Assembly: GCF_019929345.1 (NCBI RefSeq)
Contig: NZ_JAHZPJ010000004.1
Location: 82,104 to 146,103, forward strand
Length of the DNA stretch: 64,000 bases
Direction of reading: 5' to 3'
From: Streptococcus oralis
Lineage (GTDB): Bacteria > Bacillota > Bacilli > Lactobacillales > Streptococcaceae
Part shown: positions 18,215 to 27,750 of the stretch, piece after piece
How positions within the stretch are numbered: position 1 is the first letter of the stretch
Layout of the letters: each line of letters opens with the position of its first letter
Program-made: the position numbers and the translations under genes
The notes under the pieces: model-generated
The model's database searches: none
Seen by the model: the letters and a program-made list of their open reading frames with translations, nothing else
Told to the model about the DNA's origin: nothing

Positions 18215-18901
18215 TTAAGCTTTTTCTTTCCCTTTTTTTCTCCAAGAAGCAAAAAGCATACTGATGTAAAAGATGCTCATCATCAGGGGAACACCTAAAA
18301 TTGTCTTCTCCTGATAGTAAATCGTCAAATAAGCTGAAAAAACAACTCCGAAGACAAAACTGCTAAGCAAGCTAACAAAAATCAAGGCTTCACGCAGGAA
18401 GGGCGTATGTTTAGTCCGAAAATAATCTCCAAAAGCCAACATGGTACGTTTGATATTCCCTGTCATAAAAGCATTATTATAGGCAATACCTGACACTTCT
18501 CCAAAAGCAGTTGTCACCAGTCCCATACAGAAGGCCAATGGCGGCACGAGATAGATATTGTCAACCGTTTGCGGCACAAATCCTATAATTAGGGACAGGG
18601 CTGCAAGTGGAATCAAGGACAAAATCGGCTTTTTAACAATTCGAAGTTTTTCCTTATACAATGTCAGAAAAAAGACACCCATCATAAAGAAAAGCAAGGT
18701 CATTACTTTAGCACTTGCATCCGATACATTTTGTTGAATGAGTCCTACAGAAAGAAAGACGACATTCCCAGTTTGTCCAGCCACAAGGGTGTTTCCTCGC
18801 ACGATAAAAGTATAGGCATCGACATATCCTGCACAAAAAGTCAAAAAAAGCGCTAGTCTCTTAGACTGACGTGATATTTTTCTTATTGGTAATAATCTCA
18901 T
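18215..18901 (-). CDS. DUF1275/YoaK family membrane protein
   Basis: This 228-residue integral membrane protein has about six hydrophobic segments, with the family signature FCAGYVDAYTFIVRGNTLVAGQTGN near the N-terminus. The function of DUF1275 proteins is unsettled; transport has been proposed. ATG at 18901 follows GGGGGAG. It is a single-gene unit, divergent from the oxidoreductase gene. Confidence 0.8.
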   Translation of the reverse strand: MRLLPIRKISRQSKRLALFLTFCAGYVDAYTFIVRGNTLVAGQTGNVVFLSVGLIQQNVSDASAKVMTLLFFMMGVFFLTLYKEKLRIVKKPILSLIPLAALSLIIGFVPQTVDNIYLVPPLAFCMGLVTTAFGEVSGIAYNNAFMTGNIKRTMLAFGDYFRTKHTPFLREALIFVSLLSSFVFGVVFSAYLTIYYQEKTILGVPLMMSIFYISMLFASWRKKGKEKA

Positions 18902-19056
18902 TTTCTCCCCCTTCTCATTTCATCTACTTATCTAAATATTGTACCACTTTCTCCAAGAAATACGTAGTCCATTTGAAAATTTTTACCATCTGTTGGATAG
19001 TCCTTCTTTTCTATGTTATAATGAAGGAAGGAATTGAAGTCGGAAAAGGAGTATTT

Positions 19057-20034
19057 ATGTTTAGATTAGGTGTCATCGGAACAGGTGCTATCAGCCACCA
19101 TTTCATAGAAGCAGCCCATGCTAGTGGAGAATACCAACTGGTTGCAGTCTATTCTAGAAAACTAGAAACTGCCGCAACCTTTGCTTCTCGCTATCAGAAT
19201 ATCCAACTCTTTGATCAATTAGAAGACTTCTTTAAGTCTTCCTTTGATGTAGTCTATATCGCCAGTCCAAACTCCTTGCATTTTGTTCAAGCCAAGGCTG
19301 CCTTGTCTTTTGGTAAGCACGTCATTCTTGAAAAGCCAGCTGTCACTCAGCCAAAAGAATGGCTGGATTTGAGACAGACAGCTGAGAAAAATTACTGTTT
19401 TATCTTTGAAGCTGCTCGTAATTACCACGAGGAAGCTTTTACTACTATCAAAAACTTTTTAGCAGACAAGCAAGTGTTGGGAGCTGATTTCAACTATGCC
19501 AAGTATTCTTCCAAGATGCCGGACTTGTTGGCTGGGCAGACGCCAAATGTTTTTTCAGACCGTTTTGCTGGTGGTGCCCTTATGGATTTGGGGATTTATC
19601 CTCTCTACGCTGCTGTTCGCCTCTTTGGAAAGGCTCAAGACGCGACTTATCAGGCTCAACAGCTTGACAATAGCATTGACCTAAATGGAGACGGTATCCT
19701 CTTCTACCCTAACTTTCAAGTTCACATCAAGACTGGGAAAAACATCACTTCCAATCTTCCTTGTGAGATTTACACAGCAGATGGAACCTTGACCCTCAAC
19801 ACGATTGAACATGTCCTCTCAGCTATTTTTACCGATCACCAAGGAAATCAAGTCCAGCTCCCTATCCAACAGGTTCCCCATACAATGACTGAGGAAGTTG
19901 CTGCATTTGCACACATGATCCATCAACCTGATCTGAATCTCTACCAAACTTGGCTGGATGATGCAAGTTCTATTCATGAGCTACTCTATACCATGCGCCA
20001 GACTGCTGGCATTAGATTTGAGGCAGAAAAATGA
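19057..20034 (+). CDS. Gfo/Idh/MocA-family NAD(P)-dependent oxidoreductase
   Basis: A 325-residue cytosolic dehydrogenase with an N-terminal Rossmann fold (LGVIGTGAISHHF) and the family EKP motif (HVILEKPAVTQ) near 95. The C-terminal alpha/beta substrate domain follows. Substrates of the family are sugars or related polyols; none can be assigned. An open frame runs upstream to 18871, but the ATG at 19057 with AAAAGGAG and the family N-terminus fix the start. Its stop overlaps the helicase start (ATGA), suggesting coupling. Confidence 0.87.
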   Translation: MFRLGVIGTGAISHHFIEAAHASGEYQLVAVYSRKLETAATFASRYQNIQLFDQLEDFFKSSFDVVYIASPNSLHFVQAKAALSFGKHVILEKPAVTQPKEWLDLRQTAEKNYCFIFEAARNYHEEAFTTIKNFLADKQVLGADFNYAKYSSKMPDLLAGQTPNVFSDRFAGGALMDLGIYPLYAAVRLFGKAQDATYQAQQLDNSIDLNGDGILFYPNFQVHIKTGKNITSNLPCEIYTADGTLTLNTIEHVLSAIFTDHQGNQVQLPIQQVPHTMTEEVAAFAHMIHQPDLNLYQTWLDDASSIHELLYTMRQTAGIRFEAEK

Positions 20035-21113
20035 AAACCAAACTACCCACTGAATGGCAAGAATTGAGCGACCAACTCGGTTTCCAAGAATTTACCCCCA
20101 TTCAAACTCAACTATTTGAGCCCATTCTTGCAGGAGAAAACCTCCTGGGAGTAAGCCCAACAGGAACTGGTAAGACCCTCGCTTACTTACTCCCAAGTCT
20201 ACTTAGACTGAAAAAGAAAAAAGCCCAACAGCTCTTGATCCTAGCACCAAATACAGAACTGGCTGGGCAGATTTTTGACGTATGTAAAACGTGGGCTGAA
20301 GCTATCGGCTTGACTGCTCAGCTCTTCTTATCAGGTTCAAGTCAGAAACGCCAGATTGAACGCCTTAAAAAAGGACCAGAAATTCTGATTGGAACTCCTG
20401 GCCGTATCTTTGAGTTGATTAAATTGAAAAAGATCAAGATGATGAATGTGGAAACCATCATTCTGGATGAATTTGACCAATTGCTCGATGATTCTCAGAT
20501 TCACTTTGTCGAAAAAATCACTCACTATGCACCTCGTGACCACCAACTCATCTACATGAGTGCGACGACCAAGTTTGACCAAGAAAAGATTGCGCCAAAC
20601 ACGCGCACCATTGATCTCTCTGATCAAAAACTGGACAACATTCAACATTTCTACATGCAAGTAGACCAACGTCACCGAGTAGATACGCTACGAAAACTGG
20701 CTCATGTAGAGGATTTCCGCGGACTAGTTTTCTTTAATAGCCTATCAGATCTTGGAAGTGCAGAGGAAAAACTACAGTATCGGGATGTCTTGGCTGTCTC
20801 CCTCGCTAGCGATGTCAATGTTAAATTTCGAAAAGTCATCTTAGAAAAGTTTAAGGACAAGCAGCTAACCCTGCTCCTTGCAACTGACCTTCTGGCTCGT
20901 GGAATTGATATCGATAGTCTAGAATGTGTCTTAAACTTTGATGTTCCTAGAGATATGGAAACCTACACTCACCGCGCTGGCCGTACAGGTCGCATGGGTA
21001 AAGAGGGCTATGTTATCACTCTCGTAACCCATCCTGAAGAACTTAAAAAACTCAAGAAGTTTACAAGTGTACGTGAAATTGTCCTAAAAAATCAAGAACT
21101 CTATATCAAATAA
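20031..21113 (+). CDS. DEAD-box-type RNA helicase with DEFD variant
   Basis: A compact 360-residue helicase. Q motif FQEFTPIQTQ, Walker A SPTGTGKT, motif II ILDEFDQL (DEFD in place of DEAD), motif III MSATT, and motif VI HRAGRTGRMG are all present. It has essentially no C-terminal extension. Role is ATP-dependent RNA remodelling, perhaps in ribosome assembly or cold adaptation as for CshB-type proteins. Overlaps the oxidoreductase gene by 4 nt. Confidence 0.88.
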   Translation: MKTKLPTEWQELSDQLGFQEFTPIQTQLFEPILAGENLLGVSPTGTGKTLAYLLPSLLRLKKKKAQQLLILAPNTELAGQIFDVCKTWAEAIGLTAQLFLSGSSQKRQIERLKKGPEILIGTPGRIFELIKLKKIKMMNVETIILDEFDQLLDDSQIHFVEKITHYAPRDHQLIYMSATTKFDQEKIAPNTRTIDLSDQKLDNIQHFYMQVDQRHRVDTLRKLAHVEDFRGLVFFNSLSDLGSAEEKLQYRDVLAVSLASDVNVKFRKVILEKFKDKQLTLLLATDLLARGIDIDSLECVLNFDVPRDMETYTHRAGRTGRMGKEGYVITLVTHPEELKKLKKFTSVREIVLKNQELYIK

Positions 21114-21136
21114 GGTTGGCATTTGCCAACCTTTTC

Positions 21137-21514
21137 TTATCCCCAAGTAATTTCTAATTGATAGCTGGCAAAGGGTTGTCCCTCTTGGTTTTGCAGTTGA
21201 TAGGCGAGCTCGATCTTTTGCCCATCCACTTGATAACGACTCGTTTGGATGATAAACTCCTGCATGCCCATTGGAGTCGGAATGTAGGCTAAACTATCAC
21301 TATCCTTGAGAAAACGCATGATGGTTTTGGGACTCGAGAAACGGGTCATCACCAGTTCTTGACCATGAAACTTGAGAACCACTTTTTCCTTTTCCTCATT
21401 GTAGAAAAGCAGATAGCTATAATCGCCCTTTTCACGCACTTCAACATCATAGAGTTGGTCTATGACTTCCAACTGCTCATCAAACTGAATCCTATTTCGC
21501 ATCCGAATCTTCAC
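21137..21514 (-). CDS. DUF1934 (YwiB-like) beta-barrel protein
   Basis: A 125-residue protein rich in beta strands. It matches DUF1934/YwiB-type calycin-like proteins in length and in segments such as MRFLKDSDSLAYIPTPMG. Function unknown. The reading frame begins at a GTG at 21514 behind AGAGGAC; ATG at 21502 is the alternative. It converges with the helicase gene and diverges from the HD gene. Confidence 0.65.
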   Translation of the reverse strand: MKIRMRNRIQFDEQLEVIDQLYDVEVREKGDYSYLLFYNEEKEKVVLKFHGQELVMTRFSSPKTIMRFLKDSDSLAYIPTPMGMQEFIIQTSRYQVDGQKIELAYQLQNQEGQPFASYQLEITWG

Positions 21515-21585
21515 ATCAAGTCCTCTTTCTTCTCTCTTGTCCTACTATTTTACCAAAAACTCTTGCTTTTTGCTATAATGGTCAT

Positions 21586-22893
21586 ATGAACGAAAAAGTA
21601 TTCCGTGACCCAGTTCACAACTATATCCATGTAAACAATCAGGTCATCTATGACTTGATCAATACAAAAGAATTTCAACGTCTGCGTCGTATCAAACAGC
21701 TAGGGACTTCCAGCTATACCTTCCATGGTGGCGAGCACAGTCGCTTTTCCCACTGTTTGGGGGTCTATGAGATTGCACGACGCATCACAGAGATTTTTGA
21801 AGAAAAATATCCTCAGGAATGGGACCCTGCTGAATCACTCCTCACCATGACCGCTGCGCTCCTTCATGACCTCGGGCATGGTGCCTACTCCCATACTTTT
21901 GAACATCTCTTTGATACAGATCATGAGGTCATTACTCAGGAAATCATCCAAAGTCCTGAGACAGAGATTCACCAAGTCCTGCTACAAGTAGCGCCAGATT
22001 TCCCCAAAAAGGTAGCCAGTGTTATCGACCATACCTATCCTAACAAGCAGGTCGTGCAGCTCATTTCTAGTCAGATTGACGCAGACCGCATGGACTATCT
22101 CTTGCGCGACTCCTATTTTACAGGAGCATCTTATGGGGAATTTGACCTGACACGGATCCTCCGAGTCATTCGTCCTATCGAAAATGGGATCGCCTTTCAG
22201 CGCAATGGCATGCATGCCATCGAAGACTATGTTCTCAGTCGCTACCAGATGTATATGCAGGTTTATTTCCACCCAGCAACACGGGCCATGGAGGTTCTCC
22301 TACAGAATCTTCTCAAACGCGCCAAGGAACTCTATCCTGAGGATAAGGATTTCTTTGCACGAACTTCTCCACATCTTCTTCCTTTCTTTGAAAAAAATGT
22401 GACCTTGTCTGACTATCTAGCTCTGGATGATGGCGTGATGAATACCTACTTCCAGCTCTGGATGACCAGTCCTGACAAGATTCTCGCAGATTTGTCGCAA
22501 CGTTTTGTCAACCGCAAGGTCTTTAAATCCATTACTTTTTCTCAAGAAGATCAAGATCAACTCGCAACCATGAGACAACTGGTTGAGGACATCGGCTTTG
22601 ATCCCGACTACTACACTGCCATTCATAAGAACTTTGACCTCCCTTATGATATCTATCGTCCCGAATCTGAAAATCCACGGACACAGATTGAGATTCTACA
22701 GAAAAATGGTGAACTAGCTGAACTCTCTAGCCTGTCTCCTATCGTCCAATCCCTTGCTGGCAGCCGCCATGGGGACAATCGTTTTTATTTCCCGAAAGAA
22801 ATGTTGGACCAAAACAGTATCTTCGCAAGCATTACCCAGCAATTTTTACACTTGATTGAGAACGATCATTTTACCCCAAATAAGAACGAATAG
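21586..22893 (+). CDS. HD-domain phosphohydrolase (YwfO/dGTPase-like)
   Basis: 435 residues. The HD metal site is spread over HGGEHSRFSHCLGVYE (about 46-61), LLHDLGHGAYSHTFEH (about 91-106) and the later DADRMDY (near 167), a layout seen in dNTP triphosphohydrolase-like proteins. Related Gram-positive proteins hydrolyse nucleotides; the substrate is not determinable here. Probably co-transcribed with the HAD phosphatase 9 nt downstream. Confidence 0.85.
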   Translation: MNEKVFRDPVHNYIHVNNQVIYDLINTKEFQRLRRIKQLGTSSYTFHGGEHSRFSHCLGVYEIARRITEIFEEKYPQEWDPAESLLTMTAALLHDLGHGAYSHTFEHLFDTDHEVITQEIIQSPETEIHQVLLQVAPDFPKKVASVIDHTYPNKQVVQLISSQIDADRMDYLLRDSYFTGASYGEFDLTRILRVIRPIENGIAFQRNGMHAIEDYVLSRYQMYMQVYFHPATRAMEVLLQNLLKRAKELYPEDKDFFARTSPHLLPFFEKNVTLSDYLALDDGVMNTYFQLWMTSPDKILADLSQRFVNRKVFKSITFSQEDQDQLATMRQLVEDIGFDPDYYTAIHKNFDLPYDIYRPESENPRTQIEILQKNGELAELSSLSPIVQSLAGSRHGDNRFYFPKEMLDQNSIFASITQQFLHLIENDHFTPNKNE

Positions 22894-22902
22894 AGGAAAT
22901 AT

Positions 22903-23709
22903 ATGAGTATTAAACTAATCGCCGTCGATATCGATGGTACCCTAGTTAACAGTAAAAAGGAAATCACTCCGGAAGTCTTTTCTGCCATCCAAGATGCCAA
23001 ACAAGCTGGCGTTAAGGTCGTCATTGCAACGGGTCGTCCTATCGCAGGCGTTGCCAAACTTCTGGACGACTTGCAGTTAAGAGACCAAGGTGACTATGTG
23101 GTAACCTTCAACGGTGCCCTTGTCCAAGAGACTGCTACTGGTCATGAGATTATCAGCGAATCCTTGACCTATGAGGATTATCTGGATATGGAATTTCTCA
23201 GTCGCAAGCTCGGTGTCCACATGCACGCTATTACCAAGGACGGTATCTATACTGCCAATCGCAATATCGGAAAATACACGGTGCATGAATCAACCCTCGT
23301 CAACATGCCCATTTTCTACCGTACTCCTGAAGAAATGGCTGGCAAGGAAATTGTCAAATGTATGTTTATCGATGAACCAGAAATTCTCGATGCTGCGATT
23401 GAAAAAATCCCAGCAGAATTTTACGAACGCTACTCTATCAATAAATCTGCTCCTTTCTACCTTGAACTCCTTAAAAAGAATGTAGACAAGGGTTCAGCCA
23501 TCACTCACTTAGCTGAAAAACTCGGATTGACCAAAGATGAAACCATGGCTATCGGGGACGAAGAAAATGACCGTGCCATGCTGGAAGTCGTTGGTAACCC
23601 CGTTGTTATGGAAAATGGAAATCCAGAACTCAAAAAAATCGCCAAATACATCACCAAGTCTAATGACGAATCCGGCGTTGCCCATGCTATCCGTACGTGG
23701 GTACTGTAA
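22903..23709 (+). CDS. Cof-type HAD sugar phosphatase (YidA-like)
   Basis: 268 residues with HAD motif I VDIDGTLVNS (nucleophile Asp), motif II VIATGRP, a cap domain at about 85-190, Lys in the LKKNVDKGSA region, and motif IV AIGDEENDRAML. Such enzymes dephosphorylate sugar phosphates or flavin precursors. ATG at 22903 follows GAGGAAAT. Confidence 0.9.
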   Translation: MSIKLIAVDIDGTLVNSKKEITPEVFSAIQDAKQAGVKVVIATGRPIAGVAKLLDDLQLRDQGDYVVTFNGALVQETATGHEIISESLTYEDYLDMEFLSRKLGVHMHAITKDGIYTANRNIGKYTVHESTLVNMPIFYRTPEEMAGKEIVKCMFIDEPEILDAAIEKIPAEFYERYSINKSAPFYLELLKKNVDKGSAITHLAEKLGLTKDETMAIGDEENDRAMLEVVGNPVVMENGNPELKKIAKYITKSNDESGVAHAIRTWVL

Positions 23710-23726
23710 AAAGGTAAGAATAGACG

Positions 23727-23750
23727 AAAACCGCTCAGCAGAGCGGTTTT
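23727..23750 (+). terminator. Terminator after the HAD phosphatase gene
   Basis: Perfect stem AAAACCGCTC/GAGCGGTTTT with a 4-nt loop. Possibly bidirectional; the minus gene that ends at 23922 is some 170 nt away. Confidence 0.85.
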
Positions 23751-23921
23751 TAGTATGAACATATCACAATGAGGGTAAATCAATAAATTAAATTGCAGTT
23801 TTACAGTTACTTAAATCTTGAGAGTGCAAAAATAGGTATTGCTTCCTTAATTGTGGTACTGAATTATAATAAATCACCCTCTTTATTTCCATATTTTATC
23901 TCTTTATAATCTCTTTTAATT

Positions 23922-25691
23922 TTACGATAATTTCATATACAAAGTATAAATAGGAAAGTCTTTATATCTTTCTTTTGTCTCGTTATCCAGTTTATTCCAA
24001 AACAAATCAGCTTGCGGTTTCGATTTTAATAACACTGATGAACCGAAACAAAGTTCATAGTTATCATTACTATTTACTAAAATATTGCTTAGAATCTCCA
24101 TTTCTTTGCTGTTTAATTTACGAACTCTAGATTTTATTTGAAGGTCATTTATTATAGCTATCTCACTATTTTGGGAGTATTTTAAGTTCCAATTAGAAAG
24201 ACATTGTGCCCAATTAAGCAATAACTCTCTTCTAGAAACATCTTCTGCCATGTCAGCAGCAATAACTATTTTTATAATAGTGTTATTAGCATCTTCAAAT
24301 TTCAAGTCATTATCAACTAATCTTTGATATGAGGCAATAACCGAATCAAAATTACAATTATCTATTTTTAGCCAATCGTTAGGTTCAAAAACTTCAAAAA
24401 TTGAAATATCTGAAGAATCTTTACCCTCACCTCTCCTACACCAGGGAATTTCAGTAAAGATATCAATCATAGTTCCGTTCTTATCTATTGTAAAATTATA
24501 TAAGGCAATAATATGGATATTAGCAATTCTTAGATGAAGTAATTTAGATTCATTATAATCTAAGGCAACCTTCTTCTTTAGAACAAGACCTGAATTAAGG
24601 ATATTTAGATTTTTTTGAGATTGTTTATCAAAGTAGTTTAGATCAAGATCCTTTTGTACACCCATATTTTCCAAGAAGTTAGAAATCTGTCTCAAATCCT
24701 TTATATCGCTATCTAAATTCCGTGAAGTAATATCCGATATTGACTGATTATCTAGTTCTATTTTATTTCCATTGAGATTGAAATATCCTACTCTTCCTAT
24801 CTCTTGAAGTACCTCCGTACACTCCATGGCTTTTGAGAGCATATTAGACCTTGTATAATTAAATTTAAATATTTTTTTATTTACATCAAAGGACATTTTA
24901 AAGCATTCACCAAAATGTAGTTGTACACTCCCATCAGGGAATCGATGTCTTTTTACATCTTGAAAAGTAAAATCTCCAATTGTAATAATTAAATCAGTTT
25001 CCTCGTAAGTTTCGACAACCTTTATTGTATTTTCAAGTGGTATTTCAATACCAGTTAAAGGATCTTTATAATAAATGAAGAGATCGTGTTCTTTCTGATA
25101 GTTAAATATCTCTCCTTTTCCTTGTCCATAAAAATAGAATTTAAGATTATTATCGTCAGAGATATCTTCAACTGAGATACCATCAGTATTTATGAAGCTA
25201 TACTGTCTCTGACTATTATTTATAAAAACCACTAACATTGGATACATCTTTTTTTCATCTAGTTTAAATATCTGTATGGACAGTTTCTTACTATTTGTAG
25301 ATTTATTTTTTAATTTACTTTTTTTGAGCAAATCTTTTATAGAAAAAGGAGGCAATGATTTATAATAGATTTCTCGTAAGTCATTATTCTCACTCAACCA
25401 AACTACAAATAAAACTACGCCGCCATTTGATTTATATAATTCTAAATCTCTAGCATCTAATGGAAAGGATTTTAACACATCTTTTTTCTGTCTAGTGGTT
25501 TTAATCTGAACAGGTACTTTACCTAATATTTCGTCTTTCTTCTCACTCGATGATTTAAGAACATGAATTTCTCCATCCCACACTGGAGTTTTATCATTTC
25601 TATCAAAATAAGATTGAAGTAACTCATGCTTATCTATAAATGTCGACAGATATGAAACACCTAATGTCTCAATTTTTTTATTATTTGCCAA
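23922..25691 (-). CDS. Singleton protein with N-terminal DUF4365-like nuclease motif
   Basis: 589 residues, about 30% GC, clearly more AT-rich than neighbours. Residues 1-150 look like a DUF4365-type PD-(D/E)XK fold: PVWDGEIHVL (Asp39, Glu41) then VPVQIKTTR (Gln62-x-Lys64) and an LDARDLELYKSNGGVVLFVVW strand-helix. The remaining 440 residues match nothing I recognise; mixed alpha/beta with no membrane segment. The best start is TTG at 25691 behind GAGGTGCGG. It stands alone beside a tRNA-derived repeat, a place where defence or transferred genes often sit. A role in DNA restriction or phage defence is a guess from the nuclease motif and context. Confidence 0.6.
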   Translation of the reverse strand: MANNKKIETLGVSYLSTFIDKHELLQSYFDRNDKTPVWDGEIHVLKSSSEKKDEILGKVPVQIKTTRQKKDVLKSFPLDARDLELYKSNGGVVLFVVWLSENNDLREIYYKSLPPFSIKDLLKKSKLKNKSTNSKKLSIQIFKLDEKKMYPMLVVFINNSQRQYSFINTDGISVEDISDDNNLKFYFYGQGKGEIFNYQKEHDLFIYYKDPLTGIEIPLENTIKVVETYEETDLIITIGDFTFQDVKRHRFPDGSVQLHFGECFKMSFDVNKKIFKFNYTRSNMLSKAMECTEVLQEIGRVGYFNLNGNKIELDNQSISDITSRNLDSDIKDLRQISNFLENMGVQKDLDLNYFDKQSQKNLNILNSGLVLKKKVALDYNESKLLHLRIANIHIIALYNFTIDKNGTMIDIFTEIPWCRRGEGKDSSDISIFEVFEPNDWLKIDNCNFDSVIASYQRLVDNDLKFEDANNTIIKIVIAADMAEDVSRRELLLNWAQCLSNWNLKYSQNSEIAIINDLQIKSRVRKLNSKEMEILSNILVNSNDNYELCFGSSVLLKSKPQADLFWNKLDNETKERYKDFPIYTLYMKLS

Positions 25692-25832
25692 ATCCGCACC
25701 TCGAAAAATAGCTCTATATACTTTATATTATAACATTAACAAAGAAAAACTTATATACTATAATTACAACTATTTAACTTAAACTGAATATTATAAACTT
25801 AAAAAATACTGTTCATTAATAATTACAAAATA

Positions 25833-26004
25833 AATAGACCAGTTTCCTGATCTACTTTATTCTATATTCATTGACTTTTGGTCACACTTTGGTCAAAAAT
25901 TCCAAAAATACTAACTTATTTAAAAAAACTAACTTGTGATGATTGCCTATAAACAAACACTTTGAATTTTCTTTTTTTTCTTTACATTTCTAAAAATGCC
26001 CCCT
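25833..26004. repeat. Left copy of tRNA-Arg 3' flank (direct repeat)
   Basis: About 172 bp that align in the same orientation with 39677-39870, including GATGATTGCCT, AAACACTTTG and the final ATGCCCCCT, which is the last 8 nt of the tRNA gene. Similarity stops where an ISL3-like fragment begins. It marks the left edge of the PfbA/transporter block. Confidence 0.75.
25835..25854 (-). terminator. Terminator in the left repeat
   Basis: On the minus strand an 8-bp stem closed by a GAAA loop is followed by a T-rich run. One stem base pair differs from the right copy (G-C for A-U) but pairing is kept. It would end transcription from the LacI gene. Confidence 0.6.
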
Positions 26005-26099
26005 ATGGATATTATGGAGCCTATTTTGTTGTAGAAAAAAGTCCCATATCATCTATAATGAAAAGCGACTAAACAACTCATTAGAAACTAAATGGAGGC
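26003..26099. mobile_element. Fragment of an ISL3-family left end
   Basis: From CTATGGATATTATGGAGCC through TATAATGAAAAGCGAC this matches the 5' end of the IS at 63875-63955 with few differences. No transposase follows. It abuts the tRNA-flank repeat directly. Confidence 0.7.
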
Positions 26100-26162
26100 T
26101 AAACAGAACTTATTTTAGAACACTCCATCTTTTCCACTAGGATTTTCAAGAATTAAACAATA

Positions 26163-27164
26163 CTAGAAACTCTGTCTCCTAACAAATTTAGGAGAAACTT
26201 CAACAGATGTGACACTTTCCCCTTTAATAATTGCTAAAACACCTTCTATCATTTTTTGGGCTAACATAGCATAATTAGGAGAAATAGTAGACAGAGCTGG
26301 AGTATAATATTGCGAAATAGGAATATTATCGAATCCAATTATTGAAATATCATCAGGAATGGTAATCCCCTTCTCATAGCACGCACGAATCAGCCCTTGA
26401 ACCTTCTCATCCCCTGAAACAAATATCATATCCGGATGATTTTGATTAGATAAATTATTTATAGCATATGAATAAACTGAATCAATTGTAGTTAAACCAT
26501 AAATAACTTGCAAATCCATTAAATAATTTTTATCAGTCAGAAAAGTACGAATACCTTTTTCACGATCCTTATTAACAAGAGATTCCCCTCCCATAAGTAA
26601 CAACATACTTTTAATATTCTCTTTTGTTACTAATTCCATCATATCATAAGTTGCTTGAAAATTGTTATTAGATACATAAACAACATCAGGTGTTCGAGAT
26701 TCTCCAAAAACTATAAAAGGCATATTATTCTTCTGTAAATAATTAATCCGAATATCGTCTTTACTTTCATAAAATACTATTACTCCATCTATTAAGCTTC
26801 CTGTACTTGAAATTATTGAATTCCTAATCGTATCTTCTTCACCAAAGTATTCAACAATAGCGTTTACACCAAACTCTTTACAAGTTTGTAGAACTCTATC
26901 TAGTAAAGTTTGAAACCAAATCAAGGGAAAAGAATCAATCTTTTTAACGGAAATCAAAATGTTTGTAGTTTCTTTCTTAGTCAAATTTTTTGCATATGCA
27001 TTTGGAACATACGACAACTCATCAATGACTTTTTGAATAGCTCGATAAGTTTCTTCTTTTACCTTTTCACCACCGTTAATAACACGTGAAACAGTTTTTG
27101 GAGAAAAACCTGATAAATGCGCAATATCATAAATAGTTACCTTTTTATCGTTTAAATTTTTCAC
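26163..27164 (-). CDS. LacI-family transcriptional regulator of the island
   Basis: 333 residues. An N-terminal helix-turn-helix (VTIYDIAHLSGFSPKTVSRVING, about 8-30) and hinge are followed by a periplasmic-binding-like effector domain with IGFDNIPISQYYTPALSTI near 275-293. It should bind a sugar or sugar derivative. The natural targets are the two promoters at 33077-33131 and 39448-39498, which share an operator with the central CG typical of this family. ATG near AAAATGAAAAAT at 27164 has a GGAGGAC site. The same gene heads the pneumococcal pfbA neighbourhood (recalled as SP_1821). Confidence 0.88.
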   Translation of the reverse strand: MKNLNDKKVTIYDIAHLSGFSPKTVSRVINGGEKVKEETYRAIQKVIDELSYVPNAYAKNLTKKETTNILISVKKIDSFPLIWFQTLLDRVLQTCKEFGVNAIVEYFGEEDTIRNSIISSTGSLIDGVIVFYESKDDIRINYLQKNNMPFIVFGESRTPDVVYVSNNNFQATYDMMELVTKENIKSMLLLMGGESLVNKDREKGIRTFLTDKNYLMDLQVIYGLTTIDSVYSYAINNLSNQNHPDMIFVSGDEKVQGLIRACYEKGITIPDDISIIGFDNIPISQYYTPALSTISPNYAMLAQKMIEGVLAIIKGESVTSVEVSPKFVRRQSF

Positions 27165-27293
27165 TTTAGTCCTCCATTTATGATTTATCTAATTTTATTA
27201 TACAATATTTACTTTTTTTAACAAGAGAATTTAGTAAAATATTTTAATGTATCTTAACAAAAACTTTAATTTCAAAATTTTCTATTTTATACT

Positions 27294-27656
27294 CTATTCT
27301 TCCGATTCAAAAAAATAACATTGACAATTAAAATCTTTATTCTTTACAATTTTTTCTACTTCACAACTGATAAACTTGTATGAAAATAACTTACCACGAA
27401 AATATAAAAAATCATTTTCGGTAAAATCCATTGAAACTATAAAAGTATCTAATAACATTTGGACATAGCAGTCTAAGATCGGAATAATCTTTTCCTTAAC
27501 AATAACTTTTGCTAATATATCATCAGCTGGTAAAGAAGACGAAAATACAATTTCACAAATATCATAAAAAGAATGAAATCTATATACTTGCACTAAAGAA
27601 TTATATTCAAAATACGTTATTCTTCCACAGTCAAAATTAATATTATATACCTTCAT
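27294..27656 (-). CDS. Small hypothetical protein of the island
   Basis: 120 residues, Phe/Tyr/Cys-rich, acidic C-terminus (FFESEE), no signal peptide or membrane span. I do not recognise it. A homologue appears at this position in the corresponding pneumococcal locus (memory, SP_1822). It lies after the MgtC-gene terminator and before the LacI gene, so it has its own promoter or depends on read-through. Confidence 0.55.
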   Translation of the reverse strand: MKVYNINFDCGRITYFEYNSLVQVYRFHSFYDICEIVFSSSLPADDILAKVIVKEKIIPILDCYVQMLLDTFIVSMDFTENDFLYFRGKLFSYKFISCEVEKIVKNKDFNCQCYFFESEE

Positions 27657-27709
27657 TTATGTTTATCCTTATACTTTGCAAATAATTTCGAGTCAATTAT
27701 CACCTAAAA

Positions 27710-27741
27710 AACAAAGGGACAAGAATAACTGCCCCTTTGTT
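27710..27741 (-). terminator. Terminator of the importer operon
   Basis: AACAAAGGG/CCCTTTGTT pair around a 14-nt loop, followed by TTTTTAG on the minus strand. It ends the 2H-SBP-ATPase-permease-MgtC transcript. Confidence 0.75.
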
Positions 27742-27750
27742 TATTCTATA

